Positions 26,521 through 35,042 of a stretch of 48,350 bases of DNA are shown here, piece by piece. A program made the translations under genes and the position numbers. The notes under the pieces are model-generated. The model was given only the letters and a program-made list of their open reading frames with translations. It searched no databases and was not told where the DNA came from. Numbering within the stretch: position 1 is the first letter of the stretch; each line of letters begins with the position of its first letter. Source of the stretch: Mucilaginibacter tolerans (lineage in GTDB: Bacteria > Bacteroidota > Bacteroidia > Sphingobacteriales > Sphingobacteriaceae); contig NZ_JAUMKB010000027.1 in assembly GCF_030519375.1 (NCBI RefSeq), positions 1-48,350 on the forward strand, given 5' to 3'.

Positions 26521-26850
26521 TTACCATTTCAATCTGTTCAGCACATTGATATCTATCGAATTGGTATTCCGGTAGATCATCACAATAATAGCAAGGCCCA
26601 CAGCTACTTCGGCTGCTGCCAGCGCCATAATAAAAAAAACAAACACCTGTCCGGTTGCATCGCCGCGATAAACCGAAAATGCGGTGAGCAGGAGGTTAAC
26701 GGAGTTAAGCATCAATTCAATCGACATGAAGATCACGATCGCATTACGACGGATCAGTACTCCAATAACTCCTATTGAAAATATGATAGCGCTTAACAGA
26801 ATGTAATGATTAAGCGGTACGGTTTGTGCAGTTTTAAAAAAGCTATCCAT
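26521..26850 (-). CDS. nuoK: NADH-quinone oxidoreductase subunit K
   Basis: The 109-residue, three-helix complex I membrane subunit has the conserved buried glutamates in FMSIELMLNSVNL and in ALAAAEVAVGLAI, which are part of the proton path. The start ATG overlaps the nuoJ stop by one base (TAATG), indicating coupled translation. Confidence 0.96.
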   Translation of the reverse strand: MDSFFKTAQTVPLNHYILLSAIIFSIGVIGVLIRRNAIVIFMSIELMLNSVNLLLTAFSVYRGDATGQVFVFFIMALAAAEVAVGLAIIVMIYRNTNSIDINVLNRLKW

Positions 26851-27347
26851 TACGCAATTTTTGGGTCTTTAGTAGCAAGCAATACAGCACCAACCATTGC
26901 TGATAGCAACAATAGTGATGATATTTCAAATGGCAGTAAAAATTCGTCGAACAATACCTTACCGAGGTTCTTTACCAAACCCAGGTTAGGGTCTCTAACC
27001 AATACCGGGTCCGACACACCGACCACCTTCAGTGCTGCGACTACAACCACCAGTAAACAACCTCCTCCTAATACCGCCGCTATCTTCACCATATTAGTTT
27101 TCATCGGTTCCGAATCCTTATTCAGGTTGATGAGCATAAGCGTGTAAAGGAACAATACCAGGATGGCCCCCATGTACACGATAAAGTTTACGATGGCCAG
27201 GAACTGGGCATTCAGCAGGATGTATTGAACAGTAAAAGTGAAAAAAGTTAGTACAAGGTAAAGTATACTGTGCACCGGGTTTTTTGCAGATATAACCAGT
27301 ACTGCGAACAGTATGGACAAAAATGCGATAAAGTAAAATATACTCAT
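26850..27347 (-). CDS. nuoJ: NADH-quinone oxidoreductase subunit J
   Basis: This 165-residue complex I membrane subunit has five helices and the NuoJ core NPVHSILYLVLTFFTFTVQYILLNAQFLA with the pi-bulge helix region, then VYMGAILVLFLYTLMLINL. It is preceded by a 59-base gap that holds a hairpin and a possible internal promoter, the largest departure from tight packing in this part of the operon except the gap before nuoL. Confidence 0.95.
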   Translation of the reverse strand: MSIFYFIAFLSILFAVLVISAKNPVHSILYLVLTFFTFTVQYILLNAQFLAIVNFIVYMGAILVLFLYTLMLINLNKDSEPMKTNMVKIAAVLGGGCLLVVVVAALKVVGVSDPVLVRDPNLGLVKNLGKVLFDEFLLPFEISSLLLLSAMVGAVLLATKDPKIA

Positions 27348-27369
27348 TTCTATTTTTTACAATATAACC

Positions 27370-27396
27370 TTGCCTCAAAAAAGTGAGGCAAAGTTA
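27370..27396 (-). promoter_or_regulatory. Hairpin and -7-like motif in the nuoI-nuoJ gap
   Basis: TTGCCTCA (27370-27377) pairs with TGAGGCAA (27384-27391) around a six-base loop. On the minus strand TAACTTTG (27389-27396), an exact TAnnTTTG match, overlaps the upstream arm. No long T-run follows, so it is not a standard terminator. It may be an internal promoter, an mRNA processing or stability hairpin, or chance. Confidence 0.4.
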
Positions 27397-27406
27397 TAAA
27401 CTTCTT

Positions 27407-27907
27407 TTATTGATTTAAGGGCGCCTCCACTAATTTGTCTTTGCCGTAAATAAAATCCTTTCTCAGGTAATCGGCAGGGACAATATCTCCATCTAAATAA
27501 ATTGCTTCCTTAGGGCAAGCCTCTTCGCAAAGCCCGCAGAAAATGCAACGTAGCATGTTTATCTCGTATACCGCAGCATATTTCTCTTCGCGGTACAGAT
27601 TTTCTTCACCTGGTTTGCGTTCTGCTGCGATCATGGTGATCGCTTCGGCAGGGCACGACAACGCGCACAGTCCACATGCGGTGCAACGCTCGCGTCCTTC
27701 GTCGTCACGTTTGAGTGAGTGCATACCACGGAAGTTTTCAGAAAACTCACGTTTCTGCTCTGGATAGCGCACGGTCACATCCTTCCTAAACAAGAAGTGT
27801 TTCAGGGTAATTGCCAGGCCTTTTACAACCGCAGGAAGGTAGGTACGCTCCCAAAGGCTGAGTGGCTTTGATTCAATTACCTTTCTTTTATTACTTAATG
27901 ATTCCAT
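27407..27907 (-). CDS. nuoI: NADH-quinone oxidoreductase subunit I (two 4Fe-4S clusters)
   Basis: The 166-residue ferredoxin-like subunit carries clusters N6a and N6b of complex I. The motifs are CTACGLCALSCPAEA and CIFCGLCEEACPKEA, each C-x2-C-x2-C-x3-C-P. It sits in the peripheral arm at the membrane interface and passes electrons towards NuoB. Confidence 0.97.
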   Translation of the reverse strand: MESLSNKRKVIESKPLSLWERTYLPAVVKGLAITLKHFLFRKDVTVRYPEQKREFSENFRGMHSLKRDDEGRERCTACGLCALSCPAEAITMIAAERKPGEENLYREEKYAAVYEINMLRCIFCGLCEEACPKEAIYLDGDIVPADYLRKDFIYGKDKLVEAPLNQ

Positions 27908-27927
27908 TTAATCTCGTCCTCCTCCAG

Positions 27928-28959
27928 TTATTTAACAAATGTGATCCAAAGTCCTGTTCCGATAATGTTGGCAATGGCAAGGGGAATTAAGCCCTTCCAG
28001 CCAAGATCCATCAACTGGTCATAGCGGAAACGCGGGATAGTCCAGCGCACCCACATAAAAAAGAAGATGAATAAAAATATTTTTGCAAATAATACCACCA
28101 TACCAATCAGCGGGCCAACCACCGGGCCAACATGTGCCGCCACCCAGTCCATACCCGGATAGTTATATCCGCCCCAGTAAAGTGTAGCCATTACCGCTGA
28201 TGATACAAACATGTTGATGTACTCGGCAAACAGGTAAAAGCCCAGTTTCATAGATGAGTATTCGGTATGATAACCACCTACCAGCTCGGTTTCACACTCA
28301 GGCAAGTCGAATGGTGTACGGTTAGTCTCGGCAAATGCACATACGATAAACAGGAGAAATCCAATCGGCTGATAAAGCACGTTCCAATGCCAGCCATGCT
28401 GTTGTGCAGCTATTTCTTTCAGGCTAAGCGTGTTGGTAACCATCAGCAACGCGATGATGGATAAACCCATTGCAATTTCGTAGCTGATATTTTGCGATGC
28501 AGCACGGATAGCGCCTAATAACGAATATTTATTGTTTGAAGCCCAGCCACCGATCATGACGCCATACACCCCTAATGAAACAACGCCGAATATGTATAAC
28601 AAACCAACGTTGATATCAGTTACCTGCAGATCATACATTCTGGTACCGATCTGTATCTGTTGCCCCCAGGGGATAACAGCTGAACCGATACAGGCTGTCA
28701 TGATTGCCAGTGAAGGACCAACAATGAACAGAAATTTACTTGAATTGGTTGGGATGATCTCTTCTTTCAGGAACATTTTGGCACCATCGGCCAACGGTTG
28801 TAATATACCAAACGGACCGGCGCGGTTAGGGCCAACCCTATCCTGGAAGAAAGCTGCGATCTTGCGTTCAGCATATGTTGAATACATGGCAATCACCAAA
28901 CTGATCAGGAATATTACTACGATCAGTACTAATCTTACTATTATTTCTCTAGTATCCAT
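27928..28959 (-). CDS. nuoH: NADH-quinone oxidoreductase subunit H
   Basis: This 343-residue membrane subunit forms the quinone chamber with NuoB and NuoD. It has YAERKIAAFFQDRVGPNRAGPFGILQPLADGAKMFLKE, the acidic loop CAFAETNRTPFDLPECETELVGGYHTEYS, and RWTIPRFRYDQLMDLGWK. All are diagnostic in family knowledge. The start overlaps the nuoG stop by one base (TAATG). Confidence 0.97.
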   Translation of the reverse strand: MDTREIIVRLVLIVVIFLISLVIAMYSTYAERKIAAFFQDRVGPNRAGPFGILQPLADGAKMFLKEEIIPTNSSKFLFIVGPSLAIMTACIGSAVIPWGQQIQIGTRMYDLQVTDINVGLLYIFGVVSLGVYGVMIGGWASNNKYSLLGAIRAASQNISYEIAMGLSIIALLMVTNTLSLKEIAAQQHGWHWNVLYQPIGFLLFIVCAFAETNRTPFDLPECETELVGGYHTEYSSMKLGFYLFAEYINMFVSSAVMATLYWGGYNYPGMDWVAAHVGPVVGPLIGMVVLFAKIFLFIFFFMWVRWTIPRFRYDQLMDLGWKGLIPLAIANIIGTGLWITFVK

Positions 28960-29969
28960 TATAATCGCGTCTCCCGTTCAAATTGTTCTTTATTCGCCTC
29001 CTGCAATACCGGGTTCGTTTTTACTACTGGCAGCGGGTGCATCGTTTCGTAGTGGTTTGCACTAATCACTGATTGATTCGACACCTTTCGCGGACCTTCA
29101 ATTACCCAATCACTGGTTTTCTTTTTATCAAAACGGCAGGTATTGCAGATAAATTCCTCTACTTCTCCATACACATCCTTACGGGCAGTTACCCGCAATA
29201 CATCTTCTCCCTTATACCAAAGGGTAACCTTACCATTACATCCCGGATGGTCGCAATCGCGGTGTGCCTCAACAGGCTTGGTAAACCAAACACGATTGCG
29301 GAAGCGGAAAGTTTTATCGGTCAAGGCACCTACCGGACAAACATCGATCACATTTCCAGAGAAATCATTATCAACAGCAGCCTGGATGTAGGTAGATATT
29401 TCAGAATGATCACCACGGTTCAGGATACCATGGATACGGTGATCCGTAATCTGGTCGGCAGTGAAAACACAACGATAGCAAAGGATACAACGGGTCATGT
29501 GCAGCTGTATCTTGTCGCCGATATCAATTTTATGGAAAGTACGGCGGTCAAACTCATAACGGGTTTTGGCAGCGCCGTGTTCAAATCCTAAGTTCTGAAG
29601 ATCGCATTCACCAGCCTGGTCGCAAATAGGGCAATCCAGCGGGTGGTTGATCAATAACATTTCTACTACCCCCTTACGTGCCTCAATTACTTCAGGCGAA
29701 GTAATGTTCTGCACTTCCATTCCATCCATCACTGTGGTACGGCATGATGCTACCAGCTTAGGCATAGGGCGGGGGTCTTTTTCAGATCCCTTACTCACTT
29801 TTACCAAACAGGTGCGGCACTTTCCGCCACTACCCTGCAATTTGGAGTAATAGCACATTGCCGGCGGAACAATATCCCCTCCTATCTGCCTTGCGGCATT
29901 CAGGATGGTTGTCCCCGGGTCCACTTCAACGGGTATACCGTCTATCGTTACTTTAAATTTATCTGACAT
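28959..29969 (-). CDS. nuoG: Short NuoG: iron-sulfur subunit without the molybdopterin-type domain
   Basis: At 336 residues it is about a third of the E. coli protein. Present are the N-terminal 2Fe-2S domain (MCYYSKLQGSGGKCRTC and VASCR), the His/Cys 4Fe-4S site (HPLDCPICDQAGECDLQ), the ferredoxin-like CILCYRC with the distant VCPVGAL, and a further Cys set (CDHPGC, CNTC) at about 250-285. The large molybdopterin-oxidoreductase-like domain is absent. The frame is intact with operon-style junctions on both sides (TAATG to nuoH), so this looks like a designed short form and not a broken gene. Short NuoG proteins are, as far as I recall, usual in Bacteroidota. Confidence 0.92.
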   Translation of the reverse strand: MSDKFKVTIDGIPVEVDPGTTILNAARQIGGDIVPPAMCYYSKLQGSGGKCRTCLVKVSKGSEKDPRPMPKLVASCRTTVMDGMEVQNITSPEVIEARKGVVEMLLINHPLDCPICDQAGECDLQNLGFEHGAAKTRYEFDRRTFHKIDIGDKIQLHMTRCILCYRCVFTADQITDHRIHGILNRGDHSEISTYIQAAVDNDFSGNVIDVCPVGALTDKTFRFRNRVWFTKPVEAHRDCDHPGCNGKVTLWYKGEDVLRVTARKDVYGEVEEFICNTCRFDKKKTSDWVIEGPRKVSNQSVISANHYETMHPLPVVKTNPVLQEANKEQFERETRL

Positions 29970-29996
29970 TATAGTAAGTCAAAATATATAAAGGGC

Positions 29997-31358
29997 TTAC
30001 GCCACTTTTGTTTCTACTTTTGGCAGCGGATCAGCATAGTGCGCTAATCCAAAATTTCTTTTTGTTGCTTCGCCCGGATTGGTAACATGCCATTCAAACT
30101 CATCACGGAAGTGACGGATAGCACTGGCTACCGGCCATGCAGCTGCATCGCCCAGCGGACAAATGGTATTACCTTCTATCTTCTTCGATACATCTACCAA
30201 CAGGTCCATATCACTCATTTTGCCGTGGCCATATTCCAAACGGTGCAATACTTTTTCCATCCAGCCTGTACCCTCACGACATGGCGAACATTGTCCGCAA
30301 CTTTCGTGATGATAGAAACGGGTAAAATTCCAGGTATTACGAACAATACACTGATCTTCGTCATAGGCTATAAAACCACCAGATCCTAACATTGTGCCGC
30401 TTACGAAACCACCGTCAGCCAATGATTCATAGCTCATCAGACGTGCCTCACCATTAGCAGTTTTCAAGAACAGGTTAGCAGGAAGGATAGGCACCGATGA
30501 ACCACCAGCAACAACCGCCTTCAGTCGTTTGCCATTGGCTATACCGCCGCAATATTCATCCGAATACAAAAATTCTTCAACAGGCAGGCCAAGGTCGATC
30601 TCATAAACTCCCGGTTTTTTAACGTTACCACCAGCCGAGATCAACTTAGTACCTGTGCTACGACCGATACCTAATTTAGCATACTCTTCACCGCCTTCAT
30701 TAATGATCGGCACTACAGCTGCGATAGATTCTACGTTATTTACCACCGTAGGACAGCCATACAAACCAGCAATCGCCGGGAATGGTGGCTTGATACGCGG
30801 GTTGCCGCGTTTACCTTCCAGTGATTCCAGCAAGGCAGTTTCTTCGCCGCAAATATAAGCGCCACCACCGGGCTGAACATACAATTCAAGATCATAGCCG
30901 CTGCCTAATATATTTTTGCCAAGAAATCCTTTGTTCTTTGCTTCAGCAATGGCCTTTTCAAGGATGCGTATCTGCGGCATCATTTCGCCGCGAACGTAGA
31001 TGTAAGATGTATTGGCACCCAAAGCAAAGCTCGAAACGATCATACCCTCGATCAGTAAGTGAGGGATATAGGTCATTAAATAACGGTCCTTAAAAGTTCC
31101 GGGCTCTGACTCGTCGGCATTGCAAACCAGGTAACGGGCAACACCTTCGGGTTTAGCCAAAAAGCTCCATTTCATCCCGGTAGGGAAACCTGCTCCACCG
31201 CGGCCGCGCAAGCCTGATTTCTTTACCTCCTCCACAATATCGTTCGGGGCCATTTTTAAGGCCTTTTCAACAGAAGCATAACCGCCTTTTGACCGGTATA
31301 CATCAAAAGTGTTGATGCCGGGTACGTTTATATGTTCTAATAGTAATTTGCGTCCCAT
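29997..31358 (-). CDS. nuoF: NADH-quinone oxidoreductase subunit F (FMN, NADH site)
   Basis: The 453-residue subunit holds the NADH-binding Rossmann-like fold, FMN and the N3 4Fe-4S cluster. Motifs are GLRGRGGAGFPTGMKW (NADH/FMN), GAGAYICGEETAL-like GGGAYICGEETALLESLEG, and SCGQCSPCREGTGW with the distant Cys in GNTICPLGDAAAW. Having NuoE and NuoF as full subunits implies that NADH is the electron donor, unlike donor-less complex I variants. It lies 27 bases upstream of nuoG and five bases after the first small membrane gene. Confidence 0.97.
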   Translation of the reverse strand: MGRKLLLEHINVPGINTFDVYRSKGGYASVEKALKMAPNDIVEEVKKSGLRGRGGAGFPTGMKWSFLAKPEGVARYLVCNADESEPGTFKDRYLMTYIPHLLIEGMIVSSFALGANTSYIYVRGEMMPQIRILEKAIAEAKNKGFLGKNILGSGYDLELYVQPGGGAYICGEETALLESLEGKRGNPRIKPPFPAIAGLYGCPTVVNNVESIAAVVPIINEGGEEYAKLGIGRSTGTKLISAGGNVKKPGVYEIDLGLPVEEFLYSDEYCGGIANGKRLKAVVAGGSSVPILPANLFLKTANGEARLMSYESLADGGFVSGTMLGSGGFIAYDEDQCIVRNTWNFTRFYHHESCGQCSPCREGTGWMEKVLHRLEYGHGKMSDMDLLVDVSKKIEGNTICPLGDAAAWPVASAIRHFRDEFEWHVTNPGEATKRNFGLAHYADPLPKVETKVA

Positions 31359-31363
31359 TGCTA

Positions 31364-31564
31364 TTAATAAATTCTTTTGGTCATATTATAATAGTGAATA
31401 TGACGTATAACACAAGTTACAAATGCAGCAATAATAAAAGGCGCCAGTATCACCGGGTATTTCTGCAGGTCGCCGTTATTGTAAATGAGGATCATCACAA
31501 CAACGAATACCAGATCAGCTACTATCAGGGTGGTCCTGCTCATATTAATTGATTGCAATTGCAT
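31364..31564 (-). CDS. Small two-helix membrane protein in the nuo operon (second of a pair)
   Basis: This is a 66-residue protein with two hydrophobic helices (TLIVADLVFVVVMILIY and VILAPFIIAAFVTCVI) and a basic end, RHIHYYNMTKRIY. It resembles the product of the adjacent upstream gene: both have two helices separated by a short polar loop, and an aromatic/His-rich end of the form R-x-H-x-x-Y-x-x-T-x-x-IY. The start overlaps the upstream stop by one base (TAATG) and the stop is five bases before nuoF, so it is translated as part of the complex I operon. I do not recognise a named family. An accessory subunit or assembly helper of complex I is the obvious guess. Confidence 0.75.
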   Translation of the reverse strand: MQLQSINMSRTTLIVADLVFVVVMILIYNNGDLQKYPVILAPFIIAAFVTCVIRHIHYYNMTKRIY

Positions 31565-31752
31565 TAATATATTTTACCTGTTGCCTTGTACCAGTTGATA
31601 TGCCAGAAAATACTCCGGCCAACTAACAGTAATATGATCAAACTCATCGCCAATACATTTTCGGTCAATTGTTTGGTCAGAAAGTAAAATGCGAGGAGTG
31701 CGATCAACAAGACCACATCCCCATATATTACTCTCGCTTTAGTTACTGTCAT
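31564..31752 (-). CDS. Small two-helix membrane protein in the nuo operon (first of a pair)
   Basis: This is a 62-residue protein with helices VIYGDVVLLIALLAFYFL and VLAMSLIILLLVGRSIFW, ending HINWYKATGKIY. It is similar to the next gene's product, especially in the C-terminal tail, and the two look like a tandem duplication that has diverged. Both starts are TAATG junctions, with nuoE before and the sister gene after. It is not one of the fourteen standard subunits, all of which are present elsewhere in the operon. The function is unknown. Confidence 0.75.
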   Translation of the reverse strand: MTVTKARVIYGDVVLLIALLAFYFLTKQLTENVLAMSLIILLLVGRSIFWHINWYKATGKIY

Positions 31753-32276
31753 TAATTATTTGCTTTTGCCCGTAAATCGCCGATCAGCTGATCAACCGAT
31801 TCATTGGTCAGTTTTTCATAAAATGTATATTCAGGACCTATCTGCAATACCGGACCAAAACCGCATGCTGCCAGACACTCTACTCCCCTCCAGCTAAATA
31901 GGCCGTCGGGAGTAACTTCACCTTCTTTCACACCCAGTTTTTCCTCAATGTGATCCATTATTTTTTCGGCGCCTACTATACCACAAGGTCCTGTACGGCA
32001 AACTTCCAGCACATATTTTCCTTGCGGGCGCATAAAATACATGGTATAAAAAGTAGCCACTTCATATACTTCTATTGGCTGTATGCCCAGGTACTCCGCT
32101 ACTTTATCCATAGCAGGAGAGCTTACCCAACCATATTCGGCTTGCACTAAATGCAGGATAGGCAATAAGCCTGATTTCTGTTTTCCTTTCGGATAACGGC
32201 TTACTATTTCATCGAACTTTTTTATCAGCTCCGGCGAAAATGTAACCGGAACGCCAGTGTCTTCAACTCTAAGCAT
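31752..32276 (-). CDS. nuoE: NADH-quinone oxidoreductase subunit E (2Fe-2S)
   Basis: The 174-residue thioredoxin-like subunit binds the N1a 2Fe-2S cluster next to NuoF. The cluster ligands are in CRTGPCGIVGAEKI and CLAACGFGPVLQIG. The helical N-terminal part contains LLPILHLVQAEYGWVS, typical for NuoE. It overlaps the nuoD 3' end by eight bases. Confidence 0.96.
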   Translation of the reverse strand: MLRVEDTGVPVTFSPELIKKFDEIVSRYPKGKQKSGLLPILHLVQAEYGWVSSPAMDKVAEYLGIQPIEVYEVATFYTMYFMRPQGKYVLEVCRTGPCGIVGAEKIMDHIEEKLGVKEGEVTPDGLFSWRGVECLAACGFGPVLQIGPEYTFYEKLTNESVDQLIGDLRAKANN

Positions 32277-33480
32277 CTAATTCTCCGGCTATAACGTTTA
32301 AACTACTCATGTTAATGATCGCATCTGATATCAGCATACCACGGCTCATTGGTGCATACATCTGGTAATTGATGAAGCTTGGCCGGCGGAAATGCAAACG
32401 GTATGGCGAACGTCCGCCATCGTTTACCAGGTAAAAGCCCAACTCGCCGTTAGCGCCTTCTACTGAATGATAAACTTCGGTATGCGGTGTATCTATTTCT
32501 CCCATCACAATCTTAAAATGATATATGAGGGCTTCCATATTATTGTAAACTTCTTCTTTCGGAGGCAGGTAGAACTCAGGTACATCCGCGTGGAATATAT
32601 CTGAAGGCTCTTTTTCCAACTTGTTCAGGGCCTGCTCGATCAGGCGAAGGCTCTGCCACATTTCTTCGTTACGAACCAGGAAACGGTTGTAAACATCGCC
32701 ATTGCTGCCTACGGGAACTTCAAAATCAAATTCCTCATAAGAACTGTATGGTTCCATTGCACGTACATCGTAATCCACACCAGCGGCGCGCAGCAACGGA
32801 CCACTCCAGCTATAGCTCAATGCGTCCTCAGCAGTAACTGCAGCTACGTCCTTGGTACGGTCAATGAAAATACGGTTACGGTTAAACAGCGCTTCGAACT
32901 CTTTCAAGGCCGCCGGAAATTCTTTTAAGAACTTACGGATCTTGGCAAAAGCGATATGATTGAAATTACGTTCAAAACCACCTATCCGACCGATATTGGT
33001 TGTCAGGCGGGAGCCGCAAATCTCCTCGTAAATTTCGTATACATCCTCGCGAAATTTCATCATATAGAGAAATCCTGTAAATGCACCCGTATCCACACCC
33101 AATACCCCATTACAAATAATGTGGTCGGTAATGCGCGACAACTCCATAACGATGACACGCATGTAATCCACACGTTTAGGAATTTTGATACCCAATAGTT
33201 TTTCAACTGTCATGTGCCAGCCCATGTTATTGATCGGCGCCGAACAATAGTTCAAGCGGTCGGTCAACGGAGTGATCTGGTAAAAAGGCCTGTGCTCCGC
33301 TATTTTTTCAAAGGCGCGATGAATATAGCCTATGGTTGATACGCCGCTTACAATGCGCTCGCCATCCAGGGTCAGCACGTTCTGAAATACACCATGTGTG
33401 GCCGGGTGCGTAGGCCCAAGATTCAGGGTCGAGTACTCGGTTTGCGGATCGTTATCAGTATATACAGGATGAGTTCTCAT
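32269..33480 (-). CDS. nuoD: NADH-quinone oxidoreductase subunit D
   Basis: The 403-residue subunit is a hydrogenase-like large subunit that forms the quinone site with NuoB. Motifs are LNLGPTHPATHGV, GYIHRAFEKIAE, DRLNYCSAPINNMGW and, at the C terminus, RPSFINYQMYAPMSRGMLISD. It is a separate gene and not fused to nuoC as in E. coli. It lies six bases after nuoC. Confidence 0.97.
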   Translation of the reverse strand: MRTHPVYTDNDPQTEYSTLNLGPTHPATHGVFQNVLTLDGERIVSGVSTIGYIHRAFEKIAEHRPFYQITPLTDRLNYCSAPINNMGWHMTVEKLLGIKIPKRVDYMRVIVMELSRITDHIICNGVLGVDTGAFTGFLYMMKFREDVYEIYEEICGSRLTTNIGRIGGFERNFNHIAFAKIRKFLKEFPAALKEFEALFNRNRIFIDRTKDVAAVTAEDALSYSWSGPLLRAAGVDYDVRAMEPYSSYEEFDFEVPVGSNGDVYNRFLVRNEEMWQSLRLIEQALNKLEKEPSDIFHADVPEFYLPPKEEVYNNMEALIYHFKIVMGEIDTPHTEVYHSVEGANGELGFYLVNDGGRSPYRLHFRRPSFINYQMYAPMSRGMLISDAIINMSSLNVIAGELDA

Positions 33481-33486
33481 CTTTTA

Positions 33487-33990
33487 TTATCTTCCAAAAA
33501 AGTAATCTCGTTTATCAACACGGTTCGGGTCTTCCAATGGGTATTCCTTTCTCATAGGGAATACCGTCATGTCATCCACATTTAATATCCTGCGCAAATC
33601 GGGATGACCTTCAAAGTCAACTCCAAAAAAGTCGTAAGTTTCACGCTCCATCCAATTGGCGCCGTTCCAAAGCCCGGTTGCAGTAGGCATTTTCACATCG
33701 CCATCAGCCAGAAATACCTTTATCCGGATGCGGATATTGTTCACCAGGCTATGTAGGTGATAAATAATGCCAATCGGCTTTTGCCGTTCAGGATAGTGAA
33801 TAGCTGTAATATCCGTCAGAAATATAAACTGCAATGCAGCATCAGTCTTTAAAAAGGTCAGCAGATCGATGATCTTTTCGCGGCTGGTTTCAAGGGTTAA
33901 TAGTCCGAAAGGTTCGCTGATATTAGTTACATCATTGTCAAACTTTGCTTTGATGCCGTTCAGCAACTCTTCATTGGTTATCTTGCTCAT
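33487..33990 (-). CDS. nuoC: NADH-quinone oxidoreductase subunit C
   Basis: The 167-residue peripheral-arm subunit has the signature ERETYDFFGVDFEGHPDLRRIL and the C-terminal FPMRKEYPLEDPNRVDKRDY. It is a scaffold around NuoB and NuoD without cofactors. The start overlaps the nuoB stop by one base (TAATG). Confidence 0.96.
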   Translation of the reverse strand: MSKITNEELLNGIKAKFDNDVTNISEPFGLLTLETSREKIIDLLTFLKTDAALQFIFLTDITAIHYPERQKPIGIIYHLHSLVNNIRIRIKVFLADGDVKMPTATGLWNGANWMERETYDFFGVDFEGHPDLRRILNVDDMTVFPMRKEYPLEDPNRVDKRDYFFGR

Positions 33991-34532
33991 TATTGAATAC
34001 CGTATGAAGCTAATAATTTTTGATACTCAGGTGTATTCCTTCTGCGCAACGACTCGGTTTGCACTAATTTTTGGATCCCGATAAATCCATCAATGATGGC
34101 TTCAGGACGCGGAGGGCAGCCGGGAACATAAACGTCAACCGGGATCACCTCGTCGATACCCTGCAGTACCGAATAGGTATCAAATATACCACCACTTGAA
34201 GCACAAGCACCCACGGCCATTACCCAACGGGGTTCAGCCATTTGCAAATATACCTGCCTTAAAACAGGGCCCATCTTTTTTGAAATTGTACCCATCACCA
34301 TCAAAAGGTCTGCCTGGCGTGGGGAAAAACTTAATCGCTCTGCACCAAATCTCGACAAATCGTAAGTAGAAGCCATTGTAGCCATAAATTCGATACCACA
34401 ACAAGAGGTGGCAAAAGGAAGTGGCCACAATGAGTAGGAACGCGCTAAGCCGATTGCTTTATCAAGCGAGGTAGCAAAAAAGCCTGCGCCTTCTACGCCT
34501 GGAGGAGCTTCAACTATTTGAATTTCACTCAT
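33990..34532 (-). CDS. nuoB: NADH-quinone oxidoreductase subunit B (cluster N2)
   Basis: The 180-residue subunit carries cluster N2, the electron donor to quinone. The tandem Cys pair is in ATSCCGIEFMA, with further ligands in GACASSGG and VPGCPPRPEAIIDG. It is separated from nuoA by a 134-base gap, the longest in the operon, where a -7-like element lies. Confidence 0.97.
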   Translation of the reverse strand: MSEIQIVEAPPGVEGAGFFATSLDKAIGLARSYSLWPLPFATSCCGIEFMATMASTYDLSRFGAERLSFSPRQADLLMVMGTISKKMGPVLRQVYLQMAEPRWVMAVGACASSGGIFDTYSVLQGIDEVIPVDVYVPGCPPRPEAIIDGFIGIQKLVQTESLRRRNTPEYQKLLASYGIQ

Positions 34533-34578
34533 GATCTATATAAATAGAATAAACGTTACCGTTGATCGATAACGAATG

Positions 34579-34586
34579 CAAATTTA
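34579..34586 (-). promoter_or_regulatory. Candidate internal -7 element upstream of nuoB
   Basis: The minus strand reads TAAATTTG (TAnnTTTG) 46 bases before the nuoB ATG, in a gap of 134 bases. A TTG lies 27 bases upstream, longer than the usual spacing. It may be a second promoter of the nuo operon. Confidence 0.3.
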
Positions 34587-34666
34587 ATAATAATAACGCT
34601 GTAAAATGTACACCAAAACGATAGGGTATTTTATTTAGAATTAGTCTAAACTACTGAGCACCACTA

Positions 34667-35038
34667 CTAGTCCCAATCTAATGCGCCCTTTTTGATAACG
34701 TAAATGAAGCCCAGTAACAGTGTACCCATAAAGATGAACATTTCGATCATGCCGTCTTTACCCAGGTCCCTGAAATTAACTGCCCAGGGGTACATAAATA
34801 TTACTTCCACGTCGAACAATACGAACAATATAGCCACCAGGAAGTACTTGATTGACATTGGCGTGCGGGCATTACCAATTACCTCAATACCTGACTCAAA
34901 CGGGGTCAGCTTATCACTGGTAACACGTTTAGGGCCAATTTTATGTGTTACAAACATGGTGGTAACCACGAAACCTACTGCCACTGCCATCTGGAAAATG
35001 ATAGGTAGATAATCTACAGGCAAACTTTGTCCTTCCAT
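34667..35038 (-). CDS. nuoA: NADH-quinone oxidoreductase subunit A
   Basis: The 123-residue, three-helix complex I subunit has the conserved YESGIEVIG-like loop (here TPFESGIEVIGNAR) and KYFLVAILFVLFDVEVIFMYPWAV. It is the first gene of the operon. Its ATG is only four bases after a TATATTTG element, so the mRNA probably has almost no leader. The start is supported by the family-typical beginning SLPVDYLPIIFQ. Confidence 0.96.
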   Translation of the reverse strand: MEGQSLPVDYLPIIFQMAVAVGFVVTTMFVTHKIGPKRVTSDKLTPFESGIEVIGNARTPMSIKYFLVAILFVLFDVEVIFMYPWAVNFRDLGKDGMIEMFIFMGTLLLGFIYVIKKGALDWD

Positions 35039-35042
35039 GGTG

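Noticed and set aside
28532..29591. Two long open frames on the plus strand (177 and 172 codons) opposite nuoH and nuoG
   Set aside because: They lie wholly antisense to conserved complex I genes, have no recognisable motifs and reflect codon bias of the real genes.
28959..29969. nuoG as a pseudogene
   Set aside because: The frame is intact, junctions are operon-like, and all expected iron-sulfur ligands are kept; a short form is the better reading.
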